Assembly (NCBI GenBank): GCA_045576855.1
Contig: JAZNHG010000059.1
Span: forward strand, 1 to 64,000
DNA length: 64,000 bases
Direction of reading: 5' to 3'
From: Colimorpha sp045576855
Lineage (GTDB): Bacteria > Bacteroidota > Bacteroidia > Bacteroidales > P3
Positions within the stretch are counted from its first letter, which is position 1, and every line of letters starts with the position of its first letter. The notes beneath the pieces were generated by a model. The model made no database searches. It was not told where the DNA came from and worked only from the letters and a program-made list of their open reading frames with translations. Shown piece by piece: positions 1-8,731 of this stretch. Position numbers and translations under genes: made by a program.

Positions 1-26
1 GCCCCGTTTTTCGTCGAAAGCGGATG

Positions 27-58
27 CAAAGATACAACCATTTTCCATTCCGGCAAAA
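27..58 (-). promoter_or_regulatory. Promoter reading leftward out of the window
   Basis: Read on the minus strand this has TTTTG, 19 nt, then TATCTTTG, the Bacteroidetes sigma-70-type promoter. The sequence after it (GCATCCGCTTTCGACG) resembles the leaders in front of the two tRNA genes in this window (GCACCCGCTTT...). The gene it drives lies left of base 1; a tRNA or other stable RNA is a reasonable guess only. Confidence 0.6.
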
Positions 59-300
59 TATTTTTTCAAAATTTTTCTCCAAATTGTCTCAATGCACTGA
101 TTGACAACACCGAAAAAACAAAACTTTTTTTCACGCACTCCACGTGCCGGCTCCGCAAAACAGCCCGCGACACCCCAAAATCTCACAAAAAACGCCTCCC
201 CGGATGCGGGACGGCCGCCAAAAACAGCGTTATATCTAAATATTGCACTGAATATCAATTCGGTAAGCACAAAAGCGCAGCTTTCGATGGCACGGAACCG

Positions 301-436
301 CCTGCTGCGAGGCAAAAAAACGCCTCCGCAACTGCTTCAGTATGAGGTCCCCAACCTACCATCGACTTACCATCGACTTACCATCGACTTACCAACACCT
401 TACCAACACCTACCGCGGTAGGCGTTGGTATGCCCC
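301..436 (+). repeat. Intergenic repeat element, family A, copy 1
   Basis: A conserved left flank (CTGCTGCGAGGCAAAAAAA, then CAACTGCTTCAGTATGAGG, CCCCAACCTACC) leads into 11-nt tandem units TTACCATCGAC and TTACCAACACC and ends in a dyad (ACCAACACCTACC / GGTAGGCGTTGGT). The same architecture recurs at 33233-33372, 55790-55890 and 63208-63347. The 1-513 stretch has no convincing gene; the open frame at 101-421 runs through this repeat. Confidence 0.75.
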
Positions 437-513
437 TCGGGCGGCCCTCGGCGGGCGATGGGTGGGGTTTTCCACCGTCTATACCTTATGTATATACTAT
501 TATGTGGGGATGT

Positions 514-1584
514 TCAGTCACGCGCGGGGAGGAGTGAACTGAGTGTGCCGCTGATGGAGTCGGAGCTGGCGCCGGTGACAGATGCGAGGGTATTGACCTG
601 TGCGGTGAGACGGAGGTAGCCCAACAGGGCAAAGATGATGGCTTCTTTATAGTTGACCGTCAAGGGGTCTGGCACAGTTATCTGCACCTGTGGCAGGAGA
701 GTGCGCAGGGTGTCGATGAGGTGACGATTGTGGGCGCCGCCACCAGTGACGAGGAGTGTGGCTATGGGTTGGGCGGCGACTACGGCCGCTATCTGGCGTG
801 CAATATGGTCTGAGACGGTGGCCAGGAGGTCGATTGTGGAGCTTGCCGAGGCGTCGAGCAGGGGTAGGAAGTGATTGAGGAACCACTCTTTGCCCAGTGA
901 TTTGGGCGGGCGGGCGGCGTAGTAGTCGAGCGCATCGAGTCGGCGGGCCAAGGTGCTGTCGACGGTGCCGCGGCGAGCGTTTTCGCCGTCGGGGTCGTAG
1001 TCGAGTCCCAACCGGGCAGCCAGCCGGTTGAGCGGCATGTTGCAGGGGCAGATATCGAAGGCAATACGCTTTCCGCCAGCGTTGTAGGATATGTTGGCTA
1101 TGCCGCCCAGGTTGAGGCAGGCGTCGTAGTCGGCGAAGAGCAGTCGGTCGCCGATAGGCACCAGCGGGGCCCCTTGTCCGCCGAGGGCCACGTCCAGCGT
1201 GCGAAAGTTGCTGACGACGGGAAGGCCGGTTTCGGCTGCTATGGCGTCGCCGTCGCCGATTTGGGTGGTGAGCCCCAGGGCGGGCTGATGGAAGATGGTG
1301 TGTCCGTGGGAGGCGATGGCATCGGCGCGAAGGTTCTGCCGGCGGAGGAAACCGTTGGCCAGTTGGCCCAAATAGTGCCCCAGATTCACGTTGGCGAGGG
1401 CATACTGGAGTGCCGACTGGTTTTCGAGCGAAGCCAGCAGTGTGCGCCAATGGTCGGGATACGGGATTGTGGTGGCGGCGAGTACGGCATGCGACGAGGG
1501 GGAAAAACGGCAGAGCGCGAGGTCGACACCGTCGAGCGAAGTGCCGGACATGAGGCCGAGGATGTTCAGTGTGGGTTCTTCCAT
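514..1584 (-). CDS. anmK: Anhydro-N-acetylmuramic acid kinase
   Basis: Phosphorylates and hydrolyses 1,6-anhydro-MurNAc to MurNAc-6-phosphate in cytoplasmic cell-wall recycling. The N-terminus carries the family phosphate-binding motif GLMSGTSLDGVD at about residues 10-21, and the second ATP-site motif LLVTGGGAHNRHL lies near residue 275. The length of about 356 residues fits the family. The start at 1584 (MEEPTLN) is preferred over an in-frame ATG 21 nt upstream because it lies closer to the conserved core; the promoter at 1603-1631 leaves a very short leader either way. Single gene divergent from the secreted protein at 1710. The GH3/serine hydrolase fusion at 4513 may supply cell-wall sugars upstream in the same recycling route, although the two genes are not co-transcribed. 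Confidence 0.93.
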   Translation of the reverse strand: MEEPTLNILGLMSGTSLDGVDLALCRFSPSSHAVLAATTIPYPDHWRTLLASLENQSALQYALANVNLGHYLGQLANGFLRRQNLRADAIASHGHTIFHQPALGLTTQIGDGDAIAAETGLPVVSNFRTLDVALGGQGAPLVPIGDRLLFADYDACLNLGGIANISYNAGGKRIAFDICPCNMPLNRLAARLGLDYDPDGENARRGTVDSTLARRLDALDYYAARPPKSLGKEWFLNHFLPLLDASASSTIDLLATVSDHIARQIAAVVAAQPIATLLVTGGGAHNRHLIDTLRTLLPQVQITVPDPLTVNYKEAIIFALLGYLRLTAQVNTLASVTGASSDSISGTLSSLLPARD

Positions 1585-1602
1585 AGCAGATAATTGAGGG
1601 TG

Positions 1603-1631
1603 CAAAGATACGCAAATAAACGATACCCAAG
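1603..1631 (-). promoter_or_regulatory. Promoter of anmK
   Basis: Minus-strand TATCTTTG at 1603-1610 with a weaker TTG-containing box about 17 nt upstream. It lies back to back with the plus-strand promoter at 1664. Confidence 0.55.
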
Positions 1632-1637
1632 AAATTA

Positions 1638-1671
1638 TTTTTACGCAAATAGAAAAATTTTTGTATCTTTG
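1638..1671 (+). promoter_or_regulatory. Promoter of the 1710 gene
   Basis: TATCTTTG at 1664-1671 with a T-rich upstream box about 20 nt before it, 38 nt ahead of the ATG at 1710. Matches the Bacteroidetes TAnnTTTG element. Confidence 0.6.
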
Positions 1672-1709
1672 CAGTACGAAATAATGAGAACCAACAAAAA
1701 CCGAGAGTT

Positions 1710-2825
1710 ATGAAACGCATTGCAATTATTGTAGTTACGCTGATGATGACCCTGACGGCATCGGCACACTCCATCCGCTACTTCACCTTTCCGCAGGCGC
1801 AGCGCACGGTGCAATACCTGAACGCCCAGCAGGAGATGATGATATACTGCGGCTACGAATACGAGTTGGAGACCTATGTACTGATCAACGAGGTGTGGAT
1901 GGAGCGGGTGAACTCGTCCTACTACGAGTTGTGGGTGTACGGCTACGACGCCTACACGGGCGACGAAATCTATATGCCGCTGGACCTGCAGTGTGTGTGG
2001 CTGTACAGCGCCGGCCGGATGTACAACGCTGCGCAGTACCTGCGCTTCCACGCCACGGTGCGCCCCCCCAGCTTCAGCTGGTATGTGCCCGCCTACCACC
2101 CCTATACGCGCAGGGTCCACATGGTCGGCTATGTGCGCAGCTACCACTACGACATACACCGCCACGGCTGGATGCCGCCCGCACCGCCGGTGCACGGTTA
2201 TGGCCCCCACACCCAACCTCCCCTGCCCCCCTACTACATGCGCACACCGCAAACTCCGGCTCCCGCCCCGATGGCCACATGGACACCCGGCATAGACCGT
2301 CCGCAGATAAGCAACACCTCGCGTAGCGGCAGCAGCAGCATACCCACGACCCGGCAGTCTACAGGCGGCACGCAGACGCCCAGCGCCACCCCCAGCCGCA
2401 ACAGTGGCGCCGCCCGCAGCGGCAGCACCGGCACCACCACGACCACGCGCAGCAGCACGGGTACCACTCCCACGCGTAGCAATGCCGGCACACAGAGCTC
2501 CACCGCGCGCAGCAGCGAAGGCACCGGCACCACGCGCAGCAGCAGCGGCACCAGCACCTCCACTTCGCGCAGCAGCAGTACCACCTCGAGCTCCAGCCGC
2601 AGCAGCAGTGCCGCCACCCCCACCACGCGCAGCAGCTCCACCTCGAGCACCAGCCGTAGCAGCAATACTGCCACACCCACCACGCGCAGCAGCTCCACTT
2701 CGAGCACCAGCCGCAGCAGCAGTACTGCCTCCCCCACCACGCGCAGCAGCTCCACCTCGAGCAACTCGCGCAGCAGCAACAGCGGTACCGCCACGCGCAG
2801 CACCTCGACCACCACACGCAGATAA
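1710..2825 (+). CDS. Secreted protein with Ser/Thr/Arg-rich low-complexity tail
   Basis: Function not recognised. A signal peptide (MKRIAIIVVTLMMTLTASA) is followed by a Tyr/Trp-rich domain at about residues 22-190 with many aromatic residues, then a linker with Pro. From about residue 205 to the end the protein is almost entirely Ser, Thr, Arg, Gly and Ala, with repeated units of the type TTRSSSTSSTSRSS. The DNA there is a degenerate repeat of CGCAGCAGC-type triplets. The tail could be a cell-surface, glycosylated or nucleic-acid/polyanion-binding stalk; its many Arg residues argue against a simple mucin-like linker. The nucleoside phosphorylase starts 13 nt after the stop, so the two are probably co-transcribed, without an obvious functional link. 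Confidence 0.75.
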   Translation: MKRIAIIVVTLMMTLTASAHSIRYFTFPQAQRTVQYLNAQQEMMIYCGYEYELETYVLINEVWMERVNSSYYELWVYGYDAYTGDEIYMPLDLQCVWLYSAGRMYNAAQYLRFHATVRPPSFSWYVPAYHPYTRRVHMVGYVRSYHYDIHRHGWMPPAPPVHGYGPHTQPPLPPYYMRTPQTPAPAPMATWTPGIDRPQISNTSRSGSSSIPTTRQSTGGTQTPSATPSRNSGAARSGSTGTTTTTRSSTGTTPTRSNAGTQSSTARSSEGTGTTRSSSGTSTSTSRSSSTTSSSSRSSSAATPTTRSSSTSSTSRSSNTATPTTRSSSTSSTSRSSSTASPTTRSSSTSSNSRSSNSGTATRSTSTTTRR

Positions 2826-2838
2826 CAACAGACCGATT

Positions 2839-3693
2839 ATGAAAGCCAGCGAATTGGTACTGGCACCCGACGGCAGCCTGTACCACATACACCTCAGCAG
2901 CAGCACCTTGGCAGACAAGGTGCTGCTTGTTGGCGACCCCGGACGGGTCGACATGTTCAAAGAGATATTCGACACAGTGGACTATGAGTCGCACAACCGC
3001 GAGCTACACGCCCTCACCGGCAGCTACCACGGAACGCGCATGACGGCCCTGTCGACCGGCATGGGATGTGACAATATAGACATCGTCCTGACCGAGTTGG
3101 ACGCCGCCCTGCGGGTGGAGCACGGCGAATGGAACGACAAGTGCAACCGCAATCTGCAACTGGTTCGCATCGGTACCAGCGGGTCGCTGCAAGAGAATAT
3201 CGACTGCGGAAGCCACGTGGCGGCACGCTATGCCATAGGACTGGACGGCCTGATGAACTACTACCGCGAGTGGGTGCCCCCCATGCCCGAGATGGACCAG
3301 CGCTTCATGGTGCACATGGGGCTCAACCACAGGCTGGCCATGCCCTACTGCGTGGCCGGCAGCGAGATGCTGATGGGCCGAGTGGGCCTGGACATGCACC
3401 ACGGCATCACCGTCACCGCACCCGGATTCTACGGTCCACAAGGACGCACCATACGGCTGCATCCGTCGGTGAACAATCTGAATGAGAACCTGGCGACGTT
3501 CGAATGGGAACGCACGCCGGTGACCAATCTGGAGATGGAGACCTCGGCCATCTATGGATTCAGCCACATGCTCGGCCACGAGGCGCTGACCGTATGCCTC
3601 ATCATAGCCAACCGGCCGAAAGGCACATTCCTGAATGACTACCACCCGCAGATGCGCGAACTGGTCGGCACTGTGGTGGAACGAATGGCGTAA
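2839..3693 (+). CDS. Nucleoside phosphorylase (uridine phosphorylase family)
   Basis: Cytoplasmic enzyme that cleaves a nucleoside with phosphate to base and ribose-1-phosphate. Of 284 residues, the family PNP_UDP_1 features are visible: phosphate-binding GDPGRV near residue 34, GTSGSLQ near residue 113, and the substrate/ribose motif LEMETSAIYG near residue 232. The frame is open much further upstream, but only through the repeat tail of the previous gene; the ATG at 2839 begins the sequence that aligns with the family. Uridine is the most likely substrate, by resemblance of the EMET motif, but purine nucleosides cannot be excluded. Confidence 0.87.
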   Translation: MKASELVLAPDGSLYHIHLSSSTLADKVLLVGDPGRVDMFKEIFDTVDYESHNRELHALTGSYHGTRMTALSTGMGCDNIDIVLTELDAALRVEHGEWNDKCNRNLQLVRIGTSGSLQENIDCGSHVAARYAIGLDGLMNYYREWVPPMPEMDQRFMVHMGLNHRLAMPYCVAGSEMLMGRVGLDMHHGITVTAPGFYGPQGRTIRLHPSVNNLNENLATFEWERTPVTNLEMETSAIYGFSHMLGHEALTVCLIIANRPKGTFLNDYHPQMRELVGTVVERMA

Positions 3694-3695
3694 GT

Positions 3696-4520
3696 CTACT
3701 TCATCGAAGCCCGGCGCTGCTTGATGACGTCGTAGGCTTCGTTGATTTCTTTCATCTGTTCGGCGGCATTGCGCTGCATTTCCTCACTCATACCCGCCAC
3801 ACGGTCGGGGTGGTATTTCATGGCCATCTTGCGGTAAGCCTTCTTGACTTCGTCGTCGGTGGCCGAACTATCGATACCCAACACGCGATAGGGGTCCTTG
3901 TTGTAGCTCGACGAACGGGAGCCGCCGGAGCGGTTGGAGTGTCCGCCGGCATAGCCGGCATCTTCATAGCCCACATGACGCTCGAAGATGCTGGTATAGT
4001 CTGAGGCGGAGATGCCCAGATATTGGGCTATCAGACGCAGCATATTGACCTCGGGTTGGTTGAAATCGCCGTCGGCACCGCCTATGCCAAAAAGGAAGTC
4101 CACCATGTGGTAGCGGGTGGTGTAGTCGGTATTGACCTTGATTTGGGCACACACTTGGTCGATGGGAATATCCTGCTGCACCATCTGCTGCAGCACTTTC
4201 AGCATCTCCTTGCCACGCTCTTCGCCATAATTTTGCAGCAGAAAGCGCTTGACAAAGTCCAGTTCACTCTTCTTCACGGCGCCGTCGACCTTCATCACGG
4301 CGGCGATAAGCACCATGAGTGCCGCGTTGACATCCTGCTGTGTGCCTGTGTTGCGATATGGGCCACGATGATAGCCGCCCGAGGAGAAGGAACTGCCGGA
4401 GTCGCCTATCTGCCTGTCGGGCGAGATGGCCTTGCCCAGCCAATAGCCCAGCAGGGCACCTATCGGGCCACCGATGGCCCACCCCAGGCCCGCAAAGAGC
4501 CATTTGGTGATACTACTCAT
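3696..4520 (-). CDS. DjlA-like protein: TerB domain plus C-terminal J domain
   Basis: Probable co-chaperone for DnaK. Residues 5-30 form a glycine-rich hydrophobic segment (GLGWAIGGPIGALLGYWLGK) that may be a membrane anchor. Residues about 65-175 are an all-helical TerB-like domain with acidic motifs (KVDGAVKKSE, GADGDFNQPE). A J domain fills residues 205-270, with HPD at YHPDR. This is the layout of DjlA. The start overlaps the end of the upstream GH3 gene by 8 nt, so it is the last gene of the leuS run. A second TerB-like/DnaJ arrangement, split over separate genes, lies at 25282-26487. Confidence 0.85.
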   Translation of the reverse strand: MSSITKWLFAGLGWAIGGPIGALLGYWLGKAISPDRQIGDSGSSFSSGGYHRGPYRNTGTQQDVNAALMVLIAAVMKVDGAVKKSELDFVKRFLLQNYGEERGKEMLKVLQQMVQQDIPIDQVCAQIKVNTDYTTRYHMVDFLFGIGGADGDFNQPEVNMLRLIAQYLGISASDYTSIFERHVGYEDAGYAGGHSNRSGGSRSSSYNKDPYRVLGIDSSATDDEVKKAYRKMAMKYHPDRVAGMSEEMQRNAAEQMKEINEAYDVIKQRRASMK

Positions 4521-6888
4521 TATTCAATATTTTATATATTACAGACTGAATTTCGGTACGCACATTCATCTGCGCCAGGCGGTTGGGCGTGGCCGAGGGA
4601 TGTACGCGGTTGGACAGGAAGACGTAGACCAGCTCCTTCTCTGGGTCGACCCAAAGCATAGTGCCCGTGAAGCCGGTGTGGCCATAGCTGGCCTGCGACG
4701 CTTCGGGACAGCATGGCCCGCTGGCCGAGGGGGTGAAGAGCTGCTTGTCGAAGCCCAGCGCGCGACGGTTGCCCGACTCGGCATAGTGGCGGCTGGTGAA
4801 GAGGTCGATGGTGGCCTGGCTCAGGTAGCGCTGCCCATTGGAGACGCCACCGTCGAGCAACATCTGCATCAGCCGGGCCACCTCGCCGGCCGTGGAGAAG
4901 AGACCGGCATGGCCGCTGACGCCACCCATCGCATAGGCGTTGGGGTCGTGCACCTCGCCGGAGATGAGGCCACGCAGGGAATCCTGCTCGGTGGGGGCTA
5001 TAAAGGCAGCCCCAATGCCGTTCTCCATCGGGCGGAAAGCGGTGTGGCGCAATCCCATAGGCTTGTAGAAGCGGTCGGCGCAGAACTGGTCGAGCGGCTG
5101 ACCGCCGACACGGCGCACCACATCGGAGAGAAGCATGAATCCCAGGTCGCTGTAGAAGTAGCCCTCCTTGCCGTTGAGCTGGCTGGCGGCCACGGCAAGC
5201 AATATGGAGTCGTAGCCGGTGGTCTGCTGCCAGTAGGCATCAAAGGCTTTCAGACGGGCGCAATGGCTCATAACCTGTTTGATGGTGATGTCGCGCTTGT
5301 CGGTGGTGTCCAGATAGGGCAGATACTTGCCCAGGCGGTCGTCGATGGAGAGCTTGCCCTCGTCGACCAGCCGCATAATGGCGAGAGTTGTGGCGCAGAC
5401 CTTGGTGAGCGAGGCCAGGTCGTAGTCGGTGGTCGGGAGAACCGTGTCGGACTGCGGGTCATAAGTCGTGTGGCCATAGGCGCGATTGAGGACTTCGCGA
5501 CCGCGGTGCAGCACCACCACCTGGCATCCGGGCGTGGCCTGGGCGGCGATGGCGGCCTGGCAGATGCTGTCCACACGACGGTCGGTGGCGAAGGCATTGA
5601 GCAGCAGAACATCGTTCAGCTCGTCGACAATGGCCTGGCACACCGCCCGGTGCTCCTCGCCCGGCACCCGTATGCTGTCGGCCATATAGGGCAGCACGTG
5701 GCGATACTTGGCATGCAGCACGCGGCGGCAATGATAGTCGATGGCAGCACGGACGCTGTCGTCGGCCCTGGCGGCATCCTTGATGCGGGCTATCGACTGC
5801 GGCACATCGGGCGGCAGCAGGATGATGTCGTTGCCTGCCATCAGGGCGGCCAGCTCGGCGTCGCCGTTCTTGTAGGTGTTGGTGACACCCTTCATGTCGA
5901 TGCCGTCGGTGACCACCAGCCCGTCGAAGCCCAGTTTGCGGCGAAGCAGGCCGTCGACAATCAGCGGGCTGAGCGACGAGGGGCGCGTGGCGTCGATGGC
6001 ATTCACCTGCAGGTGGGCCACCATCACACCCTGCACACCGGCCTCGATCAGGCGGCGGAAGGGATAGGTGTCGACAGAGTCGATATAATCGAGCGTATGG
6101 TTTATCACCGGCAGCTCGTAGTGGCTGTCGGCATCGGTGTCGCCGTGGCCGGGGAAATGCTTGGCCGTGGCTATCACGCCCTGGCTCTGCTGCCCGAGGG
6201 CATACATGATGCCCAGCTGCGCCACGCGTTCGCGGTCGGTGCCGAACGAGCGGGTGCCGATGACCGGATTCTTGGGGTTCGAGTTGATATCGACCACCGG
6301 AGCGAAATTGATATGGATACCCATCTCGCGACATTGACGGCCAATCTCCTCACCCATGCGGTAGACCAGACTGTCGCGGGCCGGGGGCAACAGACCGAAA
6401 CGGGCGTTGCGGGGGAAAGAGAACATATCCTTCAGCCGCATGCCGAGGCCCCATTCGCCGTCGATGCATACCAGCAGCGGCACGCCGGCGCCGGCCTGGA
6501 AGCGGCGCGTCATGGCCACCTGGCGGTCGGCCGTGCCGGCGAAGAAGCACACGCCGCCCACGCCATAGCCGTTCATGCGGGCCGAAAACCCGGCGGCCTG
6601 CCCGTCGTCCATATCGAGCGGCACGCGCACCACCATCAGCTGGGCGATACGCTGCTCGAGCGACAGCGCCTCCATCGTCGACTCCACCCACACGGTCTCA
6701 CGGTCCAGAAAGCTGAGCCCGCGGGCATGGAACTCCTGCGCGCTGGCGCCACCCGCCAGACAGAGCATCATCATCGCTACGGCGAGGAGGTGTTTTCCAT
6801 GCCTCCGAAATGTTAAAATGGTAGGATGGTGGTAGGATGGTGGTAGGATGGTGGTAGGATGGTGGTAGGATGATAGCTCTTTTTTCAT
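4513..6888 (-). CDS. GH3 beta-N-acetylhexosaminidase fused to a serine hydrolase (beta-lactamase family)
   Basis: Exported two-domain enzyme of 791 residues. Residues about 60-400 are a GH3 domain with the NagZ-type signature KHFPGHGDTD and the nucleophile region VVTDGIDMKGV. Residues about 440-780 are a class C beta-lactamase/esterase-type domain with SxxK in LASLTKVCAT, a YSD triad position in YFYSDLGFML, and HTGFTG near the end. Such fusions are known in Bacteroidetes and suggest peptidoglycan or acylated-glycan processing. The hydrophobic signal sequence (LLAVAMMMLCLAGGASA) begins only at about residue 34. The preceding residues (YHHPTTILPPSYHHPTI) are the translation of an 11-nt repeat array, so the native start may have been displaced. 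Confidence 0.87.
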   Translation of the reverse strand: MKKELSSYHHPTTILPPSYHHPTILTFRRHGKHLLAVAMMMLCLAGGASAQEFHARGLSFLDRETVWVESTMEALSLEQRIAQLMVVRVPLDMDDGQAAGFSARMNGYGVGGVCFFAGTADRQVAMTRRFQAGAGVPLLVCIDGEWGLGMRLKDMFSFPRNARFGLLPPARDSLVYRMGEEIGRQCREMGIHINFAPVVDINSNPKNPVIGTRSFGTDRERVAQLGIMYALGQQSQGVIATAKHFPGHGDTDADSHYELPVINHTLDYIDSVDTYPFRRLIEAGVQGVMVAHLQVNAIDATRPSSLSPLIVDGLLRRKLGFDGLVVTDGIDMKGVTNTYKNGDAELAALMAGNDIILLPPDVPQSIARIKDAARADDSVRAAIDYHCRRVLHAKYRHVLPYMADSIRVPGEEHRAVCQAIVDELNDVLLLNAFATDRRVDSICQAAIAAQATPGCQVVVLHRGREVLNRAYGHTTYDPQSDTVLPTTDYDLASLTKVCATTLAIMRLVDEGKLSIDDRLGKYLPYLDTTDKRDITIKQVMSHCARLKAFDAYWQQTTGYDSILLAVAASQLNGKEGYFYSDLGFMLLSDVVRRVGGQPLDQFCADRFYKPMGLRHTAFRPMENGIGAAFIAPTEQDSLRGLISGEVHDPNAYAMGGVSGHAGLFSTAGEVARLMQMLLDGGVSNGQRYLSQATIDLFTSRHYAESGNRRALGFDKQLFTPSASGPCCPEASQASYGHTGFTGTMLWVDPEKELVYVFLSNRVHPSATPNRLAQMNVRTEIQSVIYKILNNE
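6800..6874 (-). repeat. 11-nt TACCACCATCC array, family B, copy 1
   Basis: On the minus strand about five TACCACCATCC units are followed by CATTTTAACATTTCGGAGGCA. The same array and right flank occur at 40547-40620 on the plus strand. Here the repeat lies inside the reading frame just before the signal peptide of the GH3 gene. Confidence 0.8.
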
Positions 6889-6910
6889 GGGTGAACGTGG
6901 GTTTGTCCGG

Positions 6911-7501
6911 TTAATATTTATATTTTTTTAACATTTGGTCGATATATTCCACCTGCCGCCGGCGGGGATTGCCCTCATAGTTGAGGATGACATAGTCGGC
7001 ACGCATCATCATCTGCTCGGCCGGCATCTGGTTGGCGATACGGGCGCGCAGGGCCTCGTCCCCCACCCCGTCGCGCAGGCGCAGGCGCTCCAGTCGGCTG
7101 TCGAGGTCCAGATAGACGCACACGACGCTGTCCATCAGGCGGTCGAAGCCATAGTCGTAGAGGATGGCACTCTCGAAGAGCACATAGGGTGCATCGGCAT
7201 GCAGACGGCAGAAAGCGTCGAAATCCTCCTTGACGCGTGGATGGACCAGGGCATTCAACCCCTGCAGCAACTGCCTGTCGGCGAAGACGCGGCTGGCCAC
7301 GGCCCGCTTGTCGGCACTGCCGTCGGGCAGAAACACCCCGTCGCCCAGCAGCGCGCGCAGGCTGTCGAGGAAATCGATATCACTATAGTAGCCCGCGGCC
7401 ACTATGTCGCTCACGAAACAAGGGACGCCCAGCCGGCGGAATTCGGCCACCACGGTGCTCTTGCCGCACCCCATGCCTCCGGTTATGCCCACCCGCTTCA
7501 T
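6911..7501 (-). CDS. coaE: Dephospho-CoA kinase
   Basis: Last step of coenzyme A synthesis: phosphorylates the 3'-OH of dephospho-CoA. The 196 residues start with MKRVGITGGMGCGKSTV, whose GGMGCGKST is the P-loop. Further motifs are FVSDIVAAGY (substrate lid region) and HPRVKEDF near residue 105. The ATG at 7499-7501 overlaps the ybbR stop by 4 nt (ATGA-type coupling), which supports it over a candidate 15 nt upstream. The order nusB-DUF1573-yajC-ybbR-coaE is typical of Bacteroidetes. Confidence 0.94.
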   Translation of the reverse strand: MKRVGITGGMGCGKSTVVAEFRRLGVPCFVSDIVAAGYYSDIDFLDSLRALLGDGVFLPDGSADKRAVASRVFADRQLLQGLNALVHPRVKEDFDAFCRLHADAPYVLFESAILYDYGFDRLMDSVVCVYLDLDSRLERLRLRDGVGDEALRARIANQMPAEQMMMRADYVILNYEGNPRRRQVEYIDQMLKKYKY

Positions 7502-8397
7502 TGGATAACGACACACTGGATTTCACGGGGTTCGATATTGCGCGGACGCACGTAGGAGGGGAATTCCACCAGCCGAGGCTCGACTCGTCCGCCGTGGCTG
7601 AGCACGTCGGCATAGTCGACCGAGACGACAAAGACAGGTTCGCGGTGCAGGTCGCGGTGTGCCACCCAAGCGCGCACCGTCACCGCCTCGGGGTAGAGCT
7701 TCAGCGACACCGTGCTGTCGGCCCCGTCGACCCGGATGGGTACCAGGAAATCCCGCTCCACATACGCCTCCACCGGCAGCGAGACCTCCACCTCGCTGCA
7801 CGAGGGGTGCACGTCGGCATACTGCTGCCACACGGGGTCGAGCGGCAGACGGTAGGTGCCGCTCTCGTTGATACCGGCGATACTGGCCGGAGCCACCCGT
7901 ATGCGCTCTATGCGGTCCAGCGCCTCGGCCGGGCCGTAGAGCACCACTTCGGACGGCGTCACCGCGGGCTCGCCGTACAGACCGTACTGCTCCAGGAAGG
8001 AGAACTGCACGTCGTCCATACTCGGATGGTAGGTGCGGCTGCTGCGTGCCGCCAGCACATAATGCAGCGTGTCGATATCGGATGTGAACCGCCTGGCGCC
8101 GCGAACGGCACGCATCAGCCGGTCGGAGATGGCGTTGACAGCCACCGTACCGTCCTCGGCCGAGACGGCCACCTGCACCTCTGGCTGCACGCCGGCCACG
8201 CTGTTCCACAGCGCATCGAAGCCCGACATCGTGGCCTGCATCGGCAACACGGTATCGGCCTCGACCAAGGCATAGCGCACCGTGTCATATCCCACCGGGC
8301 ACACGCGCACCCTCACGGGATACTCGCCCTGTTCAGACATCGACACGGCCAGCCACACCAGAGCAGTAATACCCAATATGACCAGGAAATGCTTCAC
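7498..8397 (-). CDS. YbbR-like domain protein
   Basis: A single N-terminal membrane segment (FLVILGITALVWLAVSM) is followed by YbbR-type beta-rich repeats in the periplasm (299 residues). In Firmicutes, YbbR/CdaR regulates the diadenylate cyclase CdaA; in Bacteroidetes its role is not established. The position between yajC and coaE is the conserved Bacteroidetes context and is the main reason for the call, together with the repeated VYGP(A)EAL and RV..AWV patterns. It overlaps both neighbours by 4 nt, indicating translational coupling. Confidence 0.75.
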   Translation of the reverse strand: MKHFLVILGITALVWLAVSMSEQGEYPVRVRVCPVGYDTVRYALVEADTVLPMQATMSGFDALWNSVAGVQPEVQVAVSAEDGTVAVNAISDRLMRAVRGARRFTSDIDTLHYVLAARSSRTYHPSMDDVQFSFLEQYGLYGEPAVTPSEVVLYGPAEALDRIERIRVAPASIAGINESGTYRLPLDPVWQQYADVHPSCSEVEVSLPVEAYVERDFLVPIRVDGADSTVSLKLYPEAVTVRAWVAHRDLHREPVFVVSVDYADVLSHGGRVEPRLVEFPSYVRPRNIEPREIQCVVIQ

Positions 8398-8708
8398 TTC
8401 TTCTCCTCAGCCTTAGGCTCGGGGGCGGGCTGAATCATGTTCTTCTCGACGGTCATCACCACGCCGTTGCTGACCTCCACGTCCACCGTGTGGTCCTCCA
8501 CCGAATGCACCCTGCCATAGATGCCGCCCGAGAAGACGACGCGGTCGCCCTTCTTCAGCGCGTTGCGGAACTTCTGTTCCTCCTTCTCGCGCTTGCGCTG
8601 CGGGCGCATCATGAGCACCCACATCAGCACGAGAATCACTATCATCCATATCCACATAGAACTGCCGCCCTGCTGTTGGGCCTGAAGTAGAATCATGTTG
8701 TTCATCAT
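8394..8708 (-). CDS. yajC: Sec translocase accessory subunit YajC
   Basis: Small inner-membrane partner of SecDF. The 104 residues have one transmembrane helix (MWIWMIVILVLMWVLMM) followed by the family signature RPQRKREKEEQKFRNALKKGDRVVFSGGIYGRV. The true start may be any of the clustered ATGs at the 5' end (MMNNM). The C-terminus ends with acidic and Lys residues (EPKAEEKK), as is common. Confidence 0.93.
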   Translation of the reverse strand: MMNNMILLQAQQQGGSSMWIWMIVILVLMWVLMMRPQRKREKEEQKFRNALKKGDRVVFSGGIYGRVHSVEDHTVDVEVSNGVVMTVEKNMIQPAPEPKAEEKK

Positions 8709-8731
8709 AACTATTGTAATGTTTTATTGAT

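Noticed and set aside
101..421. Open frame of 106 residues before anmK
   Set aside because: Low-complexity, no family, and its second half runs through the family A repeat array; no promoter or ribosome site points to it.
2404..2838. Ala/Pro-rich upstream extension of the nucleoside phosphorylase
   Set aside because: The extension is the shadow of the repeat tail of the upstream gene; similarity to the family starts at MKASELV (2839).
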